Both the position numbers and the translations under genes were made by a program. Positions 1-11,900 of a stretch of DNA of 64,000 bases are shown piece after piece; within the stretch, counting starts at the first letter, position 1, and the number at the start of each line of letters is the position of its first letter. The DNA is from Taeniopygia guttata (taxonomy: Eukaryota; Chordata; Aves; Passeriformes; Estrildidae). The DNA is taken from positions 60,759,501-60,823,500 of the forward strand of contig NC_133027.1 in the NCBI RefSeq assembly GCF_048771995.1, written 5' to 3'. A model generated the notes under the pieces. The model was given only the letters and a program-made list of their open reading frames with translations. It was not told the DNA's origin and made no database searches.

Positions 1-2722
1 AGGTCTGCAGACAAGCTGTATTAATGCTGAACTTATAAAGAGACCACTAACATTGCAGAGCTCCTGTTAGTGCAGGGTATGTAAGTACATGTGTACTTTT
101 AAATATAGGTGTCTGTGTGTGTGTCTACATGTGTATCTTGTGCATATGAATTATGCTTCTGTGTCACCAGTGGTCCAGACCGATGTTACAAAGTAGCCCA
201 CAAGTGCTCAGGAATGTCCTGCAGGCAAGCCACTGTTTCCTTTCATTGAAAGTACACTGACAGAGCAAAACTAGCCTTTTACCTTCATGCATTAAGGGCA
301 AAAGCTGTATGGGAAATGAACTGGAGGCAGATAAGCACACCTACACGTATCGGGACAATAGAGGGAAGCCCGTGTTATGAAGGATGTCACTGTTATGGTA
401 ACTATCAAGGCTGGTGCCACTGAAATGGAAAGATGAAAACCAGATGTCGGTAAAGGGAATGCGTGTTACTCAAAGTACACAGGAACAAACAACAGGGCTA
501 TGTTATTTTTCCAGTGATCTTAAGAATATTTCACAGTGATGGATCATTTCACTTGTTTTTGAAAAGTGATTGAGTGCTGCTTGTGTGCTTCTAGAGAAAA
601 ATAAAGGCTAAATGAAAAGTGTTCATTCATTTGCTTTGCTTTGGTTTGTGTTGTTCCCCTTTTTGATTTGTCCAAGTCCCTCATTAGGAGATGGAAAGAT
701 TACTGAAACATAATTGTCTTTTTTCTAATGAATACACATTAAAAAAAACCTGTTAATTGGTAACATCTTTTAGCTGGCATATGGCTAGCTAATAATGCAG
801 GCTTAATTAGCAAATCTGGGGAAGAATAACTTCCTAATATGGAATTAAAAAGGCCTGTCATTGTTTTTCATCAAGATTGACGATATTGCTTGAACCTGAA
901 ATTTAGCAACCCTTTTTTTTTCCTCAGTCCCAGTGGATGAGCTGTGTTTTTACATGTATCTATTAGAAAAACAGAGCTTGAAAGTGCCACGACAAATGCA
1001 GATAGGAAACAAAGAAACAGTAGCTCTCCAGAAAGTATCATTATACTCTTAATTCACTGTATTAATCTTAATCTGGTGACCTGGCGTGTATTATTTTTTA
1101 AATTATATATGCAGCACTATAAACTTTTAATTTCCACAAATTACTTACTTAATTTTGTTTCTTATCTTCAGACTTGCTCTGTGGATCCCTAGGATCTGTG
1201 GACTACTGCAGAGACACCAACTAATGGGGGATAAGAACAGTAGCCATGTACATGCAGCACAGTAATCTATGAATTTGAACTTTTAAACGAGATTGTACAT
1301 CCACTGAAAAATAAAATGTTAGGGAGCAGGCAAAACCTCTCTTGCTGCTTCAAGACCATTTCCTCAATCTTCTGTTTACAGTCTTCTCCTGCAGTGAACC
1401 TGTTATGTCTCCAAGAAAAAGAAAGGGCACAGTCCATCCACTAAGCAAGAGGTTCCTGCTGCCGTGATGTGTTCTGCATGCCTTATCAGCAGCATGTTGT
1501 TTCAGGGCTCCAGCACCATTTTTCCTCTGATAGGCAGCCTCTCAGTGACTGAGCTGTACAGTTTGGCAAATGCTGAGCTGTCAAGTTGTGCTAATGATTT
1601 GGAAAGAGATGGATGTAAGTTTAATTGCAGTAATTAAAGGAGAAAGATTTGTTATTCTCCTGGATAAAGGTGAACATCCTTGAAACCTTAGAAGCAGTGC
1701 ACTTATAACCAAGGATATAGATACCCAGGCTTGGTGTATCATTTTGGTTCAAGAAAAGGGTTTCCTAGGGAGCAGTAGGTGCTGCCAAGGGCGGTGTTGA
1801 ATGAAGCCTTACAGCTCAACTTCATTGCACTGCAGGAGTGCCGTGATAGGGGCAACATGGGAGTTGCTGTGTTTTATTATGTCACTGGTGTAGTTCTCCT
1901 TTTACTAATGAATTGCTCATCAGTCTTTTATCTCTTCAGTTCAGTGTTGTCATGTCCTATAATGTTTTATTTAAAGCTGCATTGTTCTTAGAGTAATCTA
2001 TCTGTAGACCCAAATGGTTTTGTGTAAATATGTCAACATCAGAACTCTTACTTTCAATTCTGAATTTATTACTGAGCTCATTTTAAATTTCTTTTTATCA
2101 ATGTAATTATGGCTAGAAAGTTCAAACAAAGGACAAGCATAATTATATAAAGAAATCATCCAGAGAGCTGCCTATTTGTTCTTCATTTTATCATTGTAAG
2201 AGCGTTTGTATGCCTCAACATTAAGCAGCATATACCCTTGACAGAGCATCAGTGCTATTGATAAATTATGCTGACCTTCAGGGCAGTCAGCACCCTCTAG
2301 ATATTTTTAGGTATTTGGCTAACTTTCTCAAAGCACCTGATGTTCTGTTTATGCAGTAAATTTCACAGGCAGGGAGGCAGATATATTTCTGGGGAGATCA
2401 AACCCATCTTCCCTTGTCATAACTGAACTTTGTCCTGCACTCACCACATCAAGCTACTTATAAAAAAATCTTCTGATCTAGCATGTTTTTCCTTCATTTG
2501 TAGCAATAAAGGGAGGCATGGCAAGTCTGTCTGTACTCCCATATGCTGCTTAGCTCCTTGCACTGGGATGTTGTCAGCATCTCCAATTTTGGATAATTGG
2601 CACAAAAGAGAAACTTGTACAGCTGAGCTCAGAGGGAAGGTGTGTTTGCGGGGGGATTACAGCATCCGTGGCTTCCTTCCGAGGGCTCTTTCCTTTGGCA
2701 AAGTTTGCATTCACGAGCCGCA
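1..2722 (+). other. TIAM2 intron or upstream sequence
   Basis: AT-rich DNA without any frame resembling TIAM2 PDZ or RBD sequence. The short frames look random. Confidence 0.6.
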
Positions 2723-2833
2723 ATGCCCGCCTTCAGGAGGAGTAAAACCAGAGCTAAGAGTTTAGCGCTGGCTCGCAAAACCCAGCAGCAGGCAGCAGCA
2801 GCTTACGGCTCCCTGCACAGGATGTTCTCTGTG
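2723..2833 (+). CDS. TIAM2: Candidate alternative first coding exon of TIAM2 (short form)
   Basis: An ATG with G at -3 opens a 37-codon frame beginning MPAFRRSKTRAKSLALARK and ending HRMFSV at a strong donor, GTG|GTGAGT. The exon is exactly 111 nt and ends in phase 0, which matches the phase-0 start of the exon at 8721, so splicing would give a 684-residue protein starting just before the DH domain. The surrounding 200 bases are richer in GC and CpG than the rest of the intron. A DH-PH-only short form of TIAM2 is known in human. That this exon makes the bird equivalent is inference. It could instead be an internal exon or a chance frame. Confidence 0.55.
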
Positions 2834-3330
2834 GTGAGTTCTGCAGCGGCGTGCTTCAGCTGGGGGTGCTGCTTAATTAGCCTGGGGTGATGGGGCTGCA
2901 GGAGCATCCAAGCTGCCTGAACCTGATAAAGAATGACTGTCCCAGCATTAGCAATCAAATCATGGATTCTCACTATGTGGAGTTGGTGGCTGGGTTTGTA
3001 CCAGTACTCTGCATGGGAAAAGGTTTGGGGTTTCTGAAGTCTGGGGGAGGGAAGGGTGGGTTGGTTGCCTGCACTGTTTGCTGCTGGGCTCAAGCAAATC
3101 GTTATTTCTTGCATCTCTTAGAAAGGACTAAGTAAGATCCATATTTTGACAAGAAGTGGGAAGGTTTTAAAAAGATTCCTCATGGAAATTTGGAAATAAC
3201 TGCAGCCAGAATATTTTAACTGTTTCTCTTTTTTTTTTTCACAATTAAGTTACTATTGTGGAAATAGGGATGGGAAAATGTGATCTATAATCAAGGTAAA
3301 GCTGGCAAAATATATGTATTACACAGGTGG

Positions 3331-3378
3331 GTGTATATCTGTGTGTGTATATATATAGACATATATATTATATATATA

Positions 3379-3419
<41 letters not shown>

Positions 3420-3432
3420 ATGCATATATGTG
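3331..3432 (+). repeat. TA/TG/TATG microsatellite
   Basis: Compound simple repeat of TG, TA and TATG units including a run of about fourteen TA units. A spurious frame reading IYIYIYI comes from it. Confidence 0.95.
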
Positions 3433-6054
3433 TTACACAGGTTGTAGAAAAATAATATGAGCCTCCTGCATTAAAATTGACAACATCAGGATATGGACCT
3501 GGGGTAGGAAGAACTGACAATTTTTTACAAAACCAGGGTTTGGAAAATTTTTTATTATGTGCTTTGATTAATCTCATAAGACTCTCTTTTTTGTGACCTG
3601 GGCTGTCAGGGTTCCTCTTTTTGTTTTCCTGATGCTCTTATCTCTACATTTTGTACAGTCAGGATTTAGTGTCCTGCAGTGGAAATCACTTCTGTTTTGC
3701 TTTTGACTTTGGTATGAGTTGGGTCAGATGACTTTGGAGACTGATTCTAGAGAAACTGAGCACAGCATCTATGAACTCAGTGGTTGCTGCTTGTCCTGGG
3801 GACCTTGTCAATGCAGACTCTTGGGCCCAGGTCCCTACTGCATGACTTGGTTTATAAAAATGGTTACAAATATAATAGTATACTATTATAAATATATAAT
3901 ACCATCAGTCACCACTGATGGTTCTTCTGTGCTCAGAGAAAGATGTCATCTCTCTGTGTGGCAGGTGAGAGAGATTTGCCACCATGCAAATATCAATAGC
4001 TCTGGCACCACATCAGGTGGGTTGCATCTTGGCTGTTTTACACAGCTATATGTTCAGCCTTCTTTCAGACCTTACCCTGTGCTCTCTGGAAAGAATTACT
4101 GGGTCAGGAGCCCCTCCCTCTTCTTATAATATTTCTGATAATTCTAAATGAGGTTGGTGACATCTGATTCTGTTAACAGGCTGATTTGCTAACGTAAATC
4201 TCTCTGAAATTTGGAGAGTCTAACTCAAAGACAAAAGTTCCTTGCTAATGCCTTGTATTTTATATGATTTGGTAGTGTTTAGCAGGGCACCTTCTCATCC
4301 TGTGGTGCAGAGGACTTGCTTCTCTCTCCTTAAAACATAAGTCTTATGCTTTGCATATTTTTATGAAGGATCTGAGTGGACACTGAAAAAAATGCCCTTC
4401 TTCTAGCAAAGTTTTAAGTATTTGACGTATTTTAAGTATTAAAAGACACACAAGAGACAGAGCGAAACAAACCAGACCCCTAGAATTTTATTGTCAGTCA
4501 GGAACAAGTTCATGCTGAGTGGCCTTGGAGTTGGGAAACAAGGAGAAGGAGCAGAAGATAACTAATGACTGAGACTACTGCTTTGGTTTAGGTTCTGTTG
4601 CCAAAAGCTGAGCAGCACTTTTCCCAGACTTCTGTGGTAAAAATGCCACAAAGTATTTTTCAGTAAAGCTCTGCTGGCATTTTTCAGTTTCAATGAACAA
4701 GCTAGAGGAGTGAAGTACTGTATTGGTGTCTAACATAAAGCAACTTTTTTCTGTGGTCTTTAAGGAAGCTAGAGCCTTCAACTTTCTAGCCTTTTATATT
4801 TCTTGGTTACAAAGTAGCTCCCAGTCTGAGGAGATGCCAGAGATGCCCATAGAGTGATGCACCCACAAAAAAAATGCTGACTGTCAGGGCTACCTTTGTG
4901 TTTTCCTTTTGCACAGAGCGAGGGATGTAAAGGTGTTTCAGGTTAGTTGTTTGTTGCTCAAAATTCCATGTAATTGTATTTCTTCTGCTGACTGGTGCAT
5001 TCAGTCTTCCTGGAAATACATCCATCAGATAGAGCTGACACGTTAGCTGTTCATTTTTGGAGGGCACAAGTCTAATCTAATCTAATTTCTGCAGGATGTT
5101 TCTGAGCATGTTTCCTCTTAGGGTAGGGAGTTCAAAGGATTGGTGATCCATCCCATATATGTGGTCTGTGTCCTGCACAAGGATACTGAATCCTGAACAC
5201 TCTTCAAAGGTCATGCTTGCCTTTCACTTCACCAAGGAGTCTTTCTTAAATTGTGTAGAGTTTTCTAAGTCTGCTAAAATATTCCTTTCCATCACTGTTT
5301 CAAACAAACCCTGACAGACAGGCAAAGTACATCATATGTATAAATGAGGGTAAAGTAAACAGCAGCATGCAGAGACCCTGTAACACTAATTGACCTTGTG
5401 CAGCATTTATGCTCAATCAGTATAATTCAGTAGAAAGTCACGGGATAGCCATGAAATCACTGTGATAGTTCTTAACCACTGCTGATTAATGTCTTCTGGT
5501 CTCTCACTGATTAATTTTATGGGGTTTTGTTACTCTGGTGGGGATAGCACAGCCTCAAACGATGATATGCTTGTCTGCAAGGAGCAAAGAAAATCTGTAA
5601 GACATCCTTGTAAGAGTATATTTTTGTTCACTTTAGGGGAATAATCTTTAATATTTCTTATCACAACTATTATTGAAAAGAGAATGTGCTGCATCTCCAT
5701 CTGACAAGGTGATCACCACTGGTTGCTGGCTGCTGTGGGTCAAGGTGACATCTTTGTGGGCTGGAACTTTCTGTTCAAAGGTTACTTTGAGCAGTCCACA
5801 TTCACAGAGAATACTCCTTACAGAAGGAGGTGTAACCTTAAGTCTGAGTCTCAAACAGCAGGGATGAAAGAAATGTTTCTCCAGGCTACTTCTACACATC
5901 CTTCTGTTTTCTAAGAGGCCAAGAGAGGCTGGTCAGGAGGTTGCTTCCCCTGACTGGTAGATCTTCAGAACAGTTTATACAGCTTTGTTGGAAAATCTTG
6001 AATATGGCAAATAAACCATAAGGTTTATTAAGCACAGTGCTCCTTAGCTTCCTT

Positions 6055-6111
6055 CTGAAAGAAGGAAGGAACCTTTTTCACTCTCCCTGAAAGAAGGAAG
6101 TAAACCTTTCC
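6055..6111 (+). repeat. Tandem duplication, two 25-bp copies with a 32-bp period
   Basis: CTGAAAGAAGGAAGGAACCT at 6055 recurs at 6087 with small changes and the same following T-rich run. Confidence 0.75.
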
Positions 6112-8720
6112 ATACACTAGCTGGAACAGTGGGCAGTGGATTGTGCTCGCTGTCCTGGCCACATCACGGTGCTGCTGCTGGGCAGAGTTGTGGCTGGAAT
6201 CCATTTCAGACACCAGGAAAAAAAAGTGGTTTTTTTTTTTTCTTTAAGCCCTGCATAAACTCCATTTTTCTTTCCCACCTCTAGCAGTGTTAGTCTAAAT
6301 TTTTTGATATTTAGCCTTATCTGTCTGCGGTTCAGTGCCAAAAGTAAGCTGAAGCTGCATGTAGTGCCCTGTACATGTTGCTGAAAGCAGCATACATAAG
6401 CTCAAGTAATGAATTTTGGAGGAAATTTGCCCCTTCCACTGTAGTTTCTCCTCAGCTTTTATCTGTTCCCAGCTATGCTGCAGCCTTGTCTGCAGTCAGT
6501 TGTCTGGACTTTTCTTTTATACTGATTTAAATGTTTTTAGTCTGATAAGCTGCACACTATAAAAGTTGGCATAAATAATTTTTTACCATTTACTAAGTAC
6601 AAACAGTCTTGGTCCCGTGCAAATAAAATCAGCTGTGTGCTTGAGAAATTTATCAGTTTTATCTGAGAGTAATATCTGCCTGTATTAACCATTGCAATGT
6701 CAAGATCAGAGCAAATTCAGGGTCAATTCCCTCCTTAATTCAAGATAGCAGTGGATGTGTGTCGTATCAAGAGGGAGTTCCTTTTGAGACTTCTTAAGGG
6801 CACTGGGCTGCCAAGTTTTGATTTGACATTCAGAATGCCCAGATGTCTTTGAAATCCCAGCTGCAGGGCAGTCCCAGATAGAGGACAGAAGCTGAACCTC
6901 TTGTGCCCAAACGTGCCAGATGTAAAAGAGCTGGTCCTAGGTCACTCAAGACTTTCTCAAAAGGATCTGTTTTAAACAGTTTAAAAGAGCAGGAAATGGT
7001 TTTGTGTTAAAAGCAGAAAGTAGCATCCAGAACACTAAGGAAATAGGGTAGAGATCTTGACGTGAGTGGCAAGAGAGTTTTGGGTAGAAACATGGAGGAA
7101 GAATTGTTTTGTGCTTCTCTACTTATTTGTTGCTATGTTCTCATTTATACTAGGCTCCTTGTCAAGAACCAGTGGTTCCACTGGCAAAATGGGTTCCTTC
7201 ATTTTCTGTGGTCTATGCAATGTGTATGAGTGAATGTGAAACACTTGTCCTGTGATCAAGTAGCATTTCATGCTGGCTTTGGCCCAAGTGTAAATACCAC
7301 AGTGGATACAAAGAGTGAAGTCTGGATATTGTATAGTCTGGAAAACTCTCCCTCTTTTAAAGGGAAGGACACAGAGCAGCATGACTTAAGGAAAAGACAA
7401 GATCCTGTAAGCAGGGAGGTCAAGGGCAATATTTTTAATGCCAAATTTACAAGGAACATATTCAAGTTTATAAAAATCAGTGCTTGACAACAGTACCTGA
7501 GACGTAATCCTGTGCCTTGGGCTTAGAACAATTGCAGAACAATTTCTGACAGCAAAATTGTATTGCTTAGGTGGTCAAAAAGGATTTATGTTGAGGAGTC
7601 TCATCTATTTCTATATGCTTTCCCATACAGTGATTCTTGGTGACAGATGCAGCACTGACCCCAAAACTCAAGGGGATGTAGAAATAGCACATTCCCCAAT
7701 GTCTGGCTGCTCTATATGCAAAGGTGTTTGAGGAGGAATAGAGGACTTCTAACTCTTCCTTGTAAAACTGTGCCTGATGATGATGCTTGTGACTTATTTT
7801 CAATAGGCTGCCTTGATCCCAGTGTCCTTGATCAGTCATCTGGCTGATGTAAATCAAGCTGCCCATGTGCATCTTGAGCTGTAGAGAGTGTAAAATCTGA
7901 AACATTCGGATATAAATACAAACCTTTCTCGCATCAGAAACAAAGAAAACAAAAGTGAAGTGCTTTGGCATTCAGTTGTTTAGAAGTTGCTTTACAATAA
8001 CCCACACCCCACTTCCTAAAGGATTTGTTTGCAAGCCACTAATTAATTTCAGTGTCACAGACTGACTACAATTTTTAAAATTATTCTATCAGTGTGGAGC
8101 TGTAATTCCAACAGACACCATTCAATTCCTATTGAATTTTTTGGAAAGACAATATATTGGAAAGAAAACATCCTTGGAAATAAAACATCTGACCATCTTT
8201 TGACACCCCCAGATACTGGAATCTGAGCCCTCAGCTTCATGTCTCAATGTTTAGAAAGCAACAACAAAATGCACAACACAATATAAGTTGAAGATGAAAT
8301 ACAAAATAAATATTCTGGATGCTTGTAAGATATTTATCTGCTAATTCTTTCAATTTTGATGCAGTGAGTGTTGCAAAATAAGAGAGGTGGAAAACAGTGT
8401 GACGCTAGTGTCATAAGAATCAAAGTATGTGACATAGCCGAGTGCTCTGTCATCTTTTGCACGCTATGAGCTTGTATCTGAAGACTGAAAATAATTTGTG
8501 CTGGAAAATCACTAGCAATTTTAAATTCCTTTTACTGCTCTGATCTGGTTCTGCTATAAATTAAAGATGTTCAAAGCTACACATCTGACAAAAATCAATG
8601 GCATGCTGTGGCCCCTGAATTTGGAGCAAGAGCAAAATTGGAGGAATTTAGAAATAAATAATTGTAGTACAACTGGCATTTTAAAACACTGTCACTTGTC
8701 TGTTTCTTCTCATTTAACAG

Positions 8721-8900
8721 AGTGCAGAACAGATCAGTGCGTTGTGCCGAAACTTCCAAGAAGTTCAAGCAAGCAATATGGAAGGACAGAAGGACAACCA
8801 GGATCCACCTCCACGACCACTGGCTCGTCACCTTTCTGATGCAGATAGACTGAGGAAAGTCATCCAAGAACTTATGGACACCGAGAAATCTTATGTCAAG
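8721..8900 (+). CDS. TIAM2: TIAM2 exon: pre-DH linker and DH start
   Basis: The acceptor is CATTTAACAG and the donor AAG|GTAAAA. The exon is 180 nt, phase 0 to 0, 60 residues. It carries [15 protein letters not shown], then the proline-rich [16 protein letters not shown], and the first DH helix [15 protein letters not shown], the CR1 region of Dbl domains. Confidence 0.95.
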
Positions 8901-11900
8901 GTAAAAAAAAAAACATGGCTCACTTGTTTTTGGGGCTGACCGTAACTTCTTGATGGTGTTAGCGTATTTTGATCTGATCTGTATACAACCAGCCTTCCAT
9001 AAGGACCATAACCTACAAAATTTCCTTGTCTAATTGTTCCTGTTTCCTTATCTAATTGTCCTGGCAGACTTGCTCCTGTAACTGAGGGTGTAGGATTTAA
9101 TGTAGTAGCATTAGTTGTGGTCAATCTGTAGCTGTATTGGAGAGCAGTCATCTGTGGGGAGAAGATACCTGCAAGTAAAAGAAGTTTTTGCATGGGATGT
9201 CTCCCTAGTTTTCAAGATGAAGATAAATCTGGTAGAAGAACTGAATAGTCTCCTACAAATGAGTATGTGGAAAAGAGTGCATGATGATTTTTGAACCAGG
9301 AAGGCTAAAAGGCACAACTCCAGTGGGTTGTAGCATAACATGGAAGTTATTTCTCTTCTGACTGCTAAGCCGCTCTTTTTTTTATGAACTCTAAAATTAC
9401 ATGACTGGCTGCCAAAGGAAACATCAATTTCATTGACCTCCAGCAAGAAGGCATCGTCTCCTTTTCTGGATCTCAAAACCTGTATTTACAGATATCAGCA
9501 CTTGCTGCAATAATGTTTGTGGAAGAGAAAATACTTCATCCACCAATGCACTGCTTGCTACAGCCATGTGCTGGACCCTCATTTATGTCTACCTGATGTG
9601 TCTTTTAGAACAATCGCTTGAACAAAGCACGATCTTGGAGGCCACTGATATACATGAAATTTTGCATCAGGAAAAATGCTGGCAGGTTGCAATACTTGTT
9701 GCAGCATTTTCAGGGTGCTGCTCATTTTTCCTTCCACATAGAATTTCTGGTGTGTCTCTTCCTGGGGTTGGAGAGCCCTGTAGTGGGCCCCAGACCTGCT
9801 GTCATGCTTTCGGGTGGGATAGTAAGTCTTCAAAAATGGCACTAATTTTTTTAAGTGACTGAAAATGCCCACGATCACACCTACCTGACAACATAACTGA
9901 ACACTTTAATAACTTATAGGGTTTTAAAATGCTACATTTCCCTCTGAATATTACTACAGATTTCTGAGTAAGTGGCTATTTATATAGTTTATGAAACATA
10001 AATAATTAAAATATTTGATGCTGTTAATATTGCCTAATTTAAAAATAATCACCTGTAACAATTCTTCCCCATGCTAAGCTAAAATATAATTTGCTATAAT
10101 TAAGTTGTAAACCTTACGGATGAAACAAAAACATTACGCTGAAATCAGTTTGACTCTAATTTCGCAGTAACTTCAGTGCTAACAACATGCAGGCTATTTT
10201 GTTACTGAAAAAGAATTGTATCTTTAGTTCATTCCCCAAACTTACCCCTATCTCAGGGTTGCCATATAAAGAACAGTTTCCAAATGATACAGAAAAAGTG
10301 AACAAATATTCTTTTTTGCAGGACTTGAGCTGCCTCTTCGAGCTATACTTGGAGCCCCTTCAAAAAGAAACCTTCCTTACTCAGGATGAGGTGAGGGAAT
10401 ATCTGAAAAAAGGTCCTTGTAATTCTTATATGGGTTAAGACCTTGGCACTTGCGTTTTTCATTGCTGAGAGTGTGACAGAAAAAGCAAACGACAAAGATG
10501 TCAATAGGAATGACACCAATCAGTGCCTTTCCCACTGGTGTGTTACATCTCCTTAGTCCATTGTTTTCAAAAGACTTTTTAGGTCCATGGAGTGCTGTAC
10601 TTCATGGCCTGATATTTTCCACAGATGGAGTCCTTGTTCGGCAGCTTGCCAGAAATGCTGGATTTCCAGAAGGTGTTTTTGGAGACCCTTGAAGATGGAA
10701 TATCTTCTTCCTCAGATTTTAATACATTGGAAACACCATCTCAGTTCCGGGTAAATATTTCATTATTTCACACTTTGTAGTGTGCCTGCAAATGTTTGTG
10801 AAAATCTGGCTTTAAGAAGGTTCTGTCTCTTAGAAGTTTCATAGGGTTGCTTTTATGTTTGAAGCTTTACTTTGGATTACAGAGTTCTATTGAGCAATGA
10901 AAGATAAGTGCTATTTTTCATGGTCTTATCTTCCTCCCCATGGCAAAAGTTGCAACATGGGAAAAGACAGAGTAGACTTGGAGTACACGATAAACTGGCA
11001 GTGTTTGTGAGACAGAACTCCTTTGCAGAAAGTTTACTGTCACTGTGCTCAATTCTGCCCTGCCTGTGCTTCTCTGTGCTGTGCCCAATTAGCCCCCAAC
11101 AGACTGGGTGCTTCTCTTGTTAAATGCCACTCAAGTTTCCCATGTTGTGAGATCCGAGAAGCAGGCCTGCAGCACTACCCAGTACCTGCCCTGACCAGAG
11201 GAAGTCAATTCCCTGGAATCACTGGCTCAGGACTGAGCTCAACTGCTGGCATGTCTCCTGAACACTCACTGCATTTTGTGGAGCAAACATTGATTAAGAA
11301 GGGAGAGGGCTGCTTTCCTCCTCCCTTGCTACTCCTCTTTCTTGTATTTGCTTTGGGGGGCATTTTTCTAAAAACCTCTCTCTTGTGATTCACTCCCTTC
11401 CACATCTTCCCAACCTCTCCTTCATCCAAAAACATCAGAGGTGTCCTATAATTACCACCTGCCTGAAAAAAGGAAAACAGCTGAAAAGCAATCCTGTATT
11501 TGTTTTACTCTGTCCCTTCTGGCTTTAGCACTTTTATGCCTTGCTTCCTATGGCTCACATTTTTTTCCCAGCACAACATAGTTATATGGCTGCTGATTTT
11601 TGTTCCTGTGCTGCCTGAAATATAAAGTAAAACAGAATACCTGCTCAGGAAGAAAGGAGAAAATTGCAGGCTATGCCTAAATAGGCTGACCTCTACACTC
11701 AGTGAAATACAAAAATATCATTGTTACTACCAGTAGTATATTCATATATATAATATGAAATATGTATAGAAAGATGGCAGATAATCCACCATTGAGTCTG
11801 TTTGTCGTATTCCTGAATATTTATTTAGGATTCTAGTGGTGAACTAATATTTTGATTGCATTGATTTCAGAAATTGCTGTTTTCCCTTGGAGGCTCCTTT

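Larger units (their letters stand above)
2834..8720 (+). other. TIAM2 intron
   Basis: Holds the 3331-3432 microsatellite, the 6055-6111 duplication and a short (CTAAT)3 run near 5072. Frames of up to 136 codons (3719-4129 + and 7567-7971 -) have no recognisable content. Confidence 0.7.

Noticed and set aside
3719..4129. 136-codon + frame in a TIAM2 intron
   Set aside because: No recognisable domain, mixed composition and no supporting splice signals.
7567..7971. 134-codon - frame in a TIAM2 intron
   Set aside because: No recognisable motif, no splice context, and an ordinary length for chance in this much DNA.
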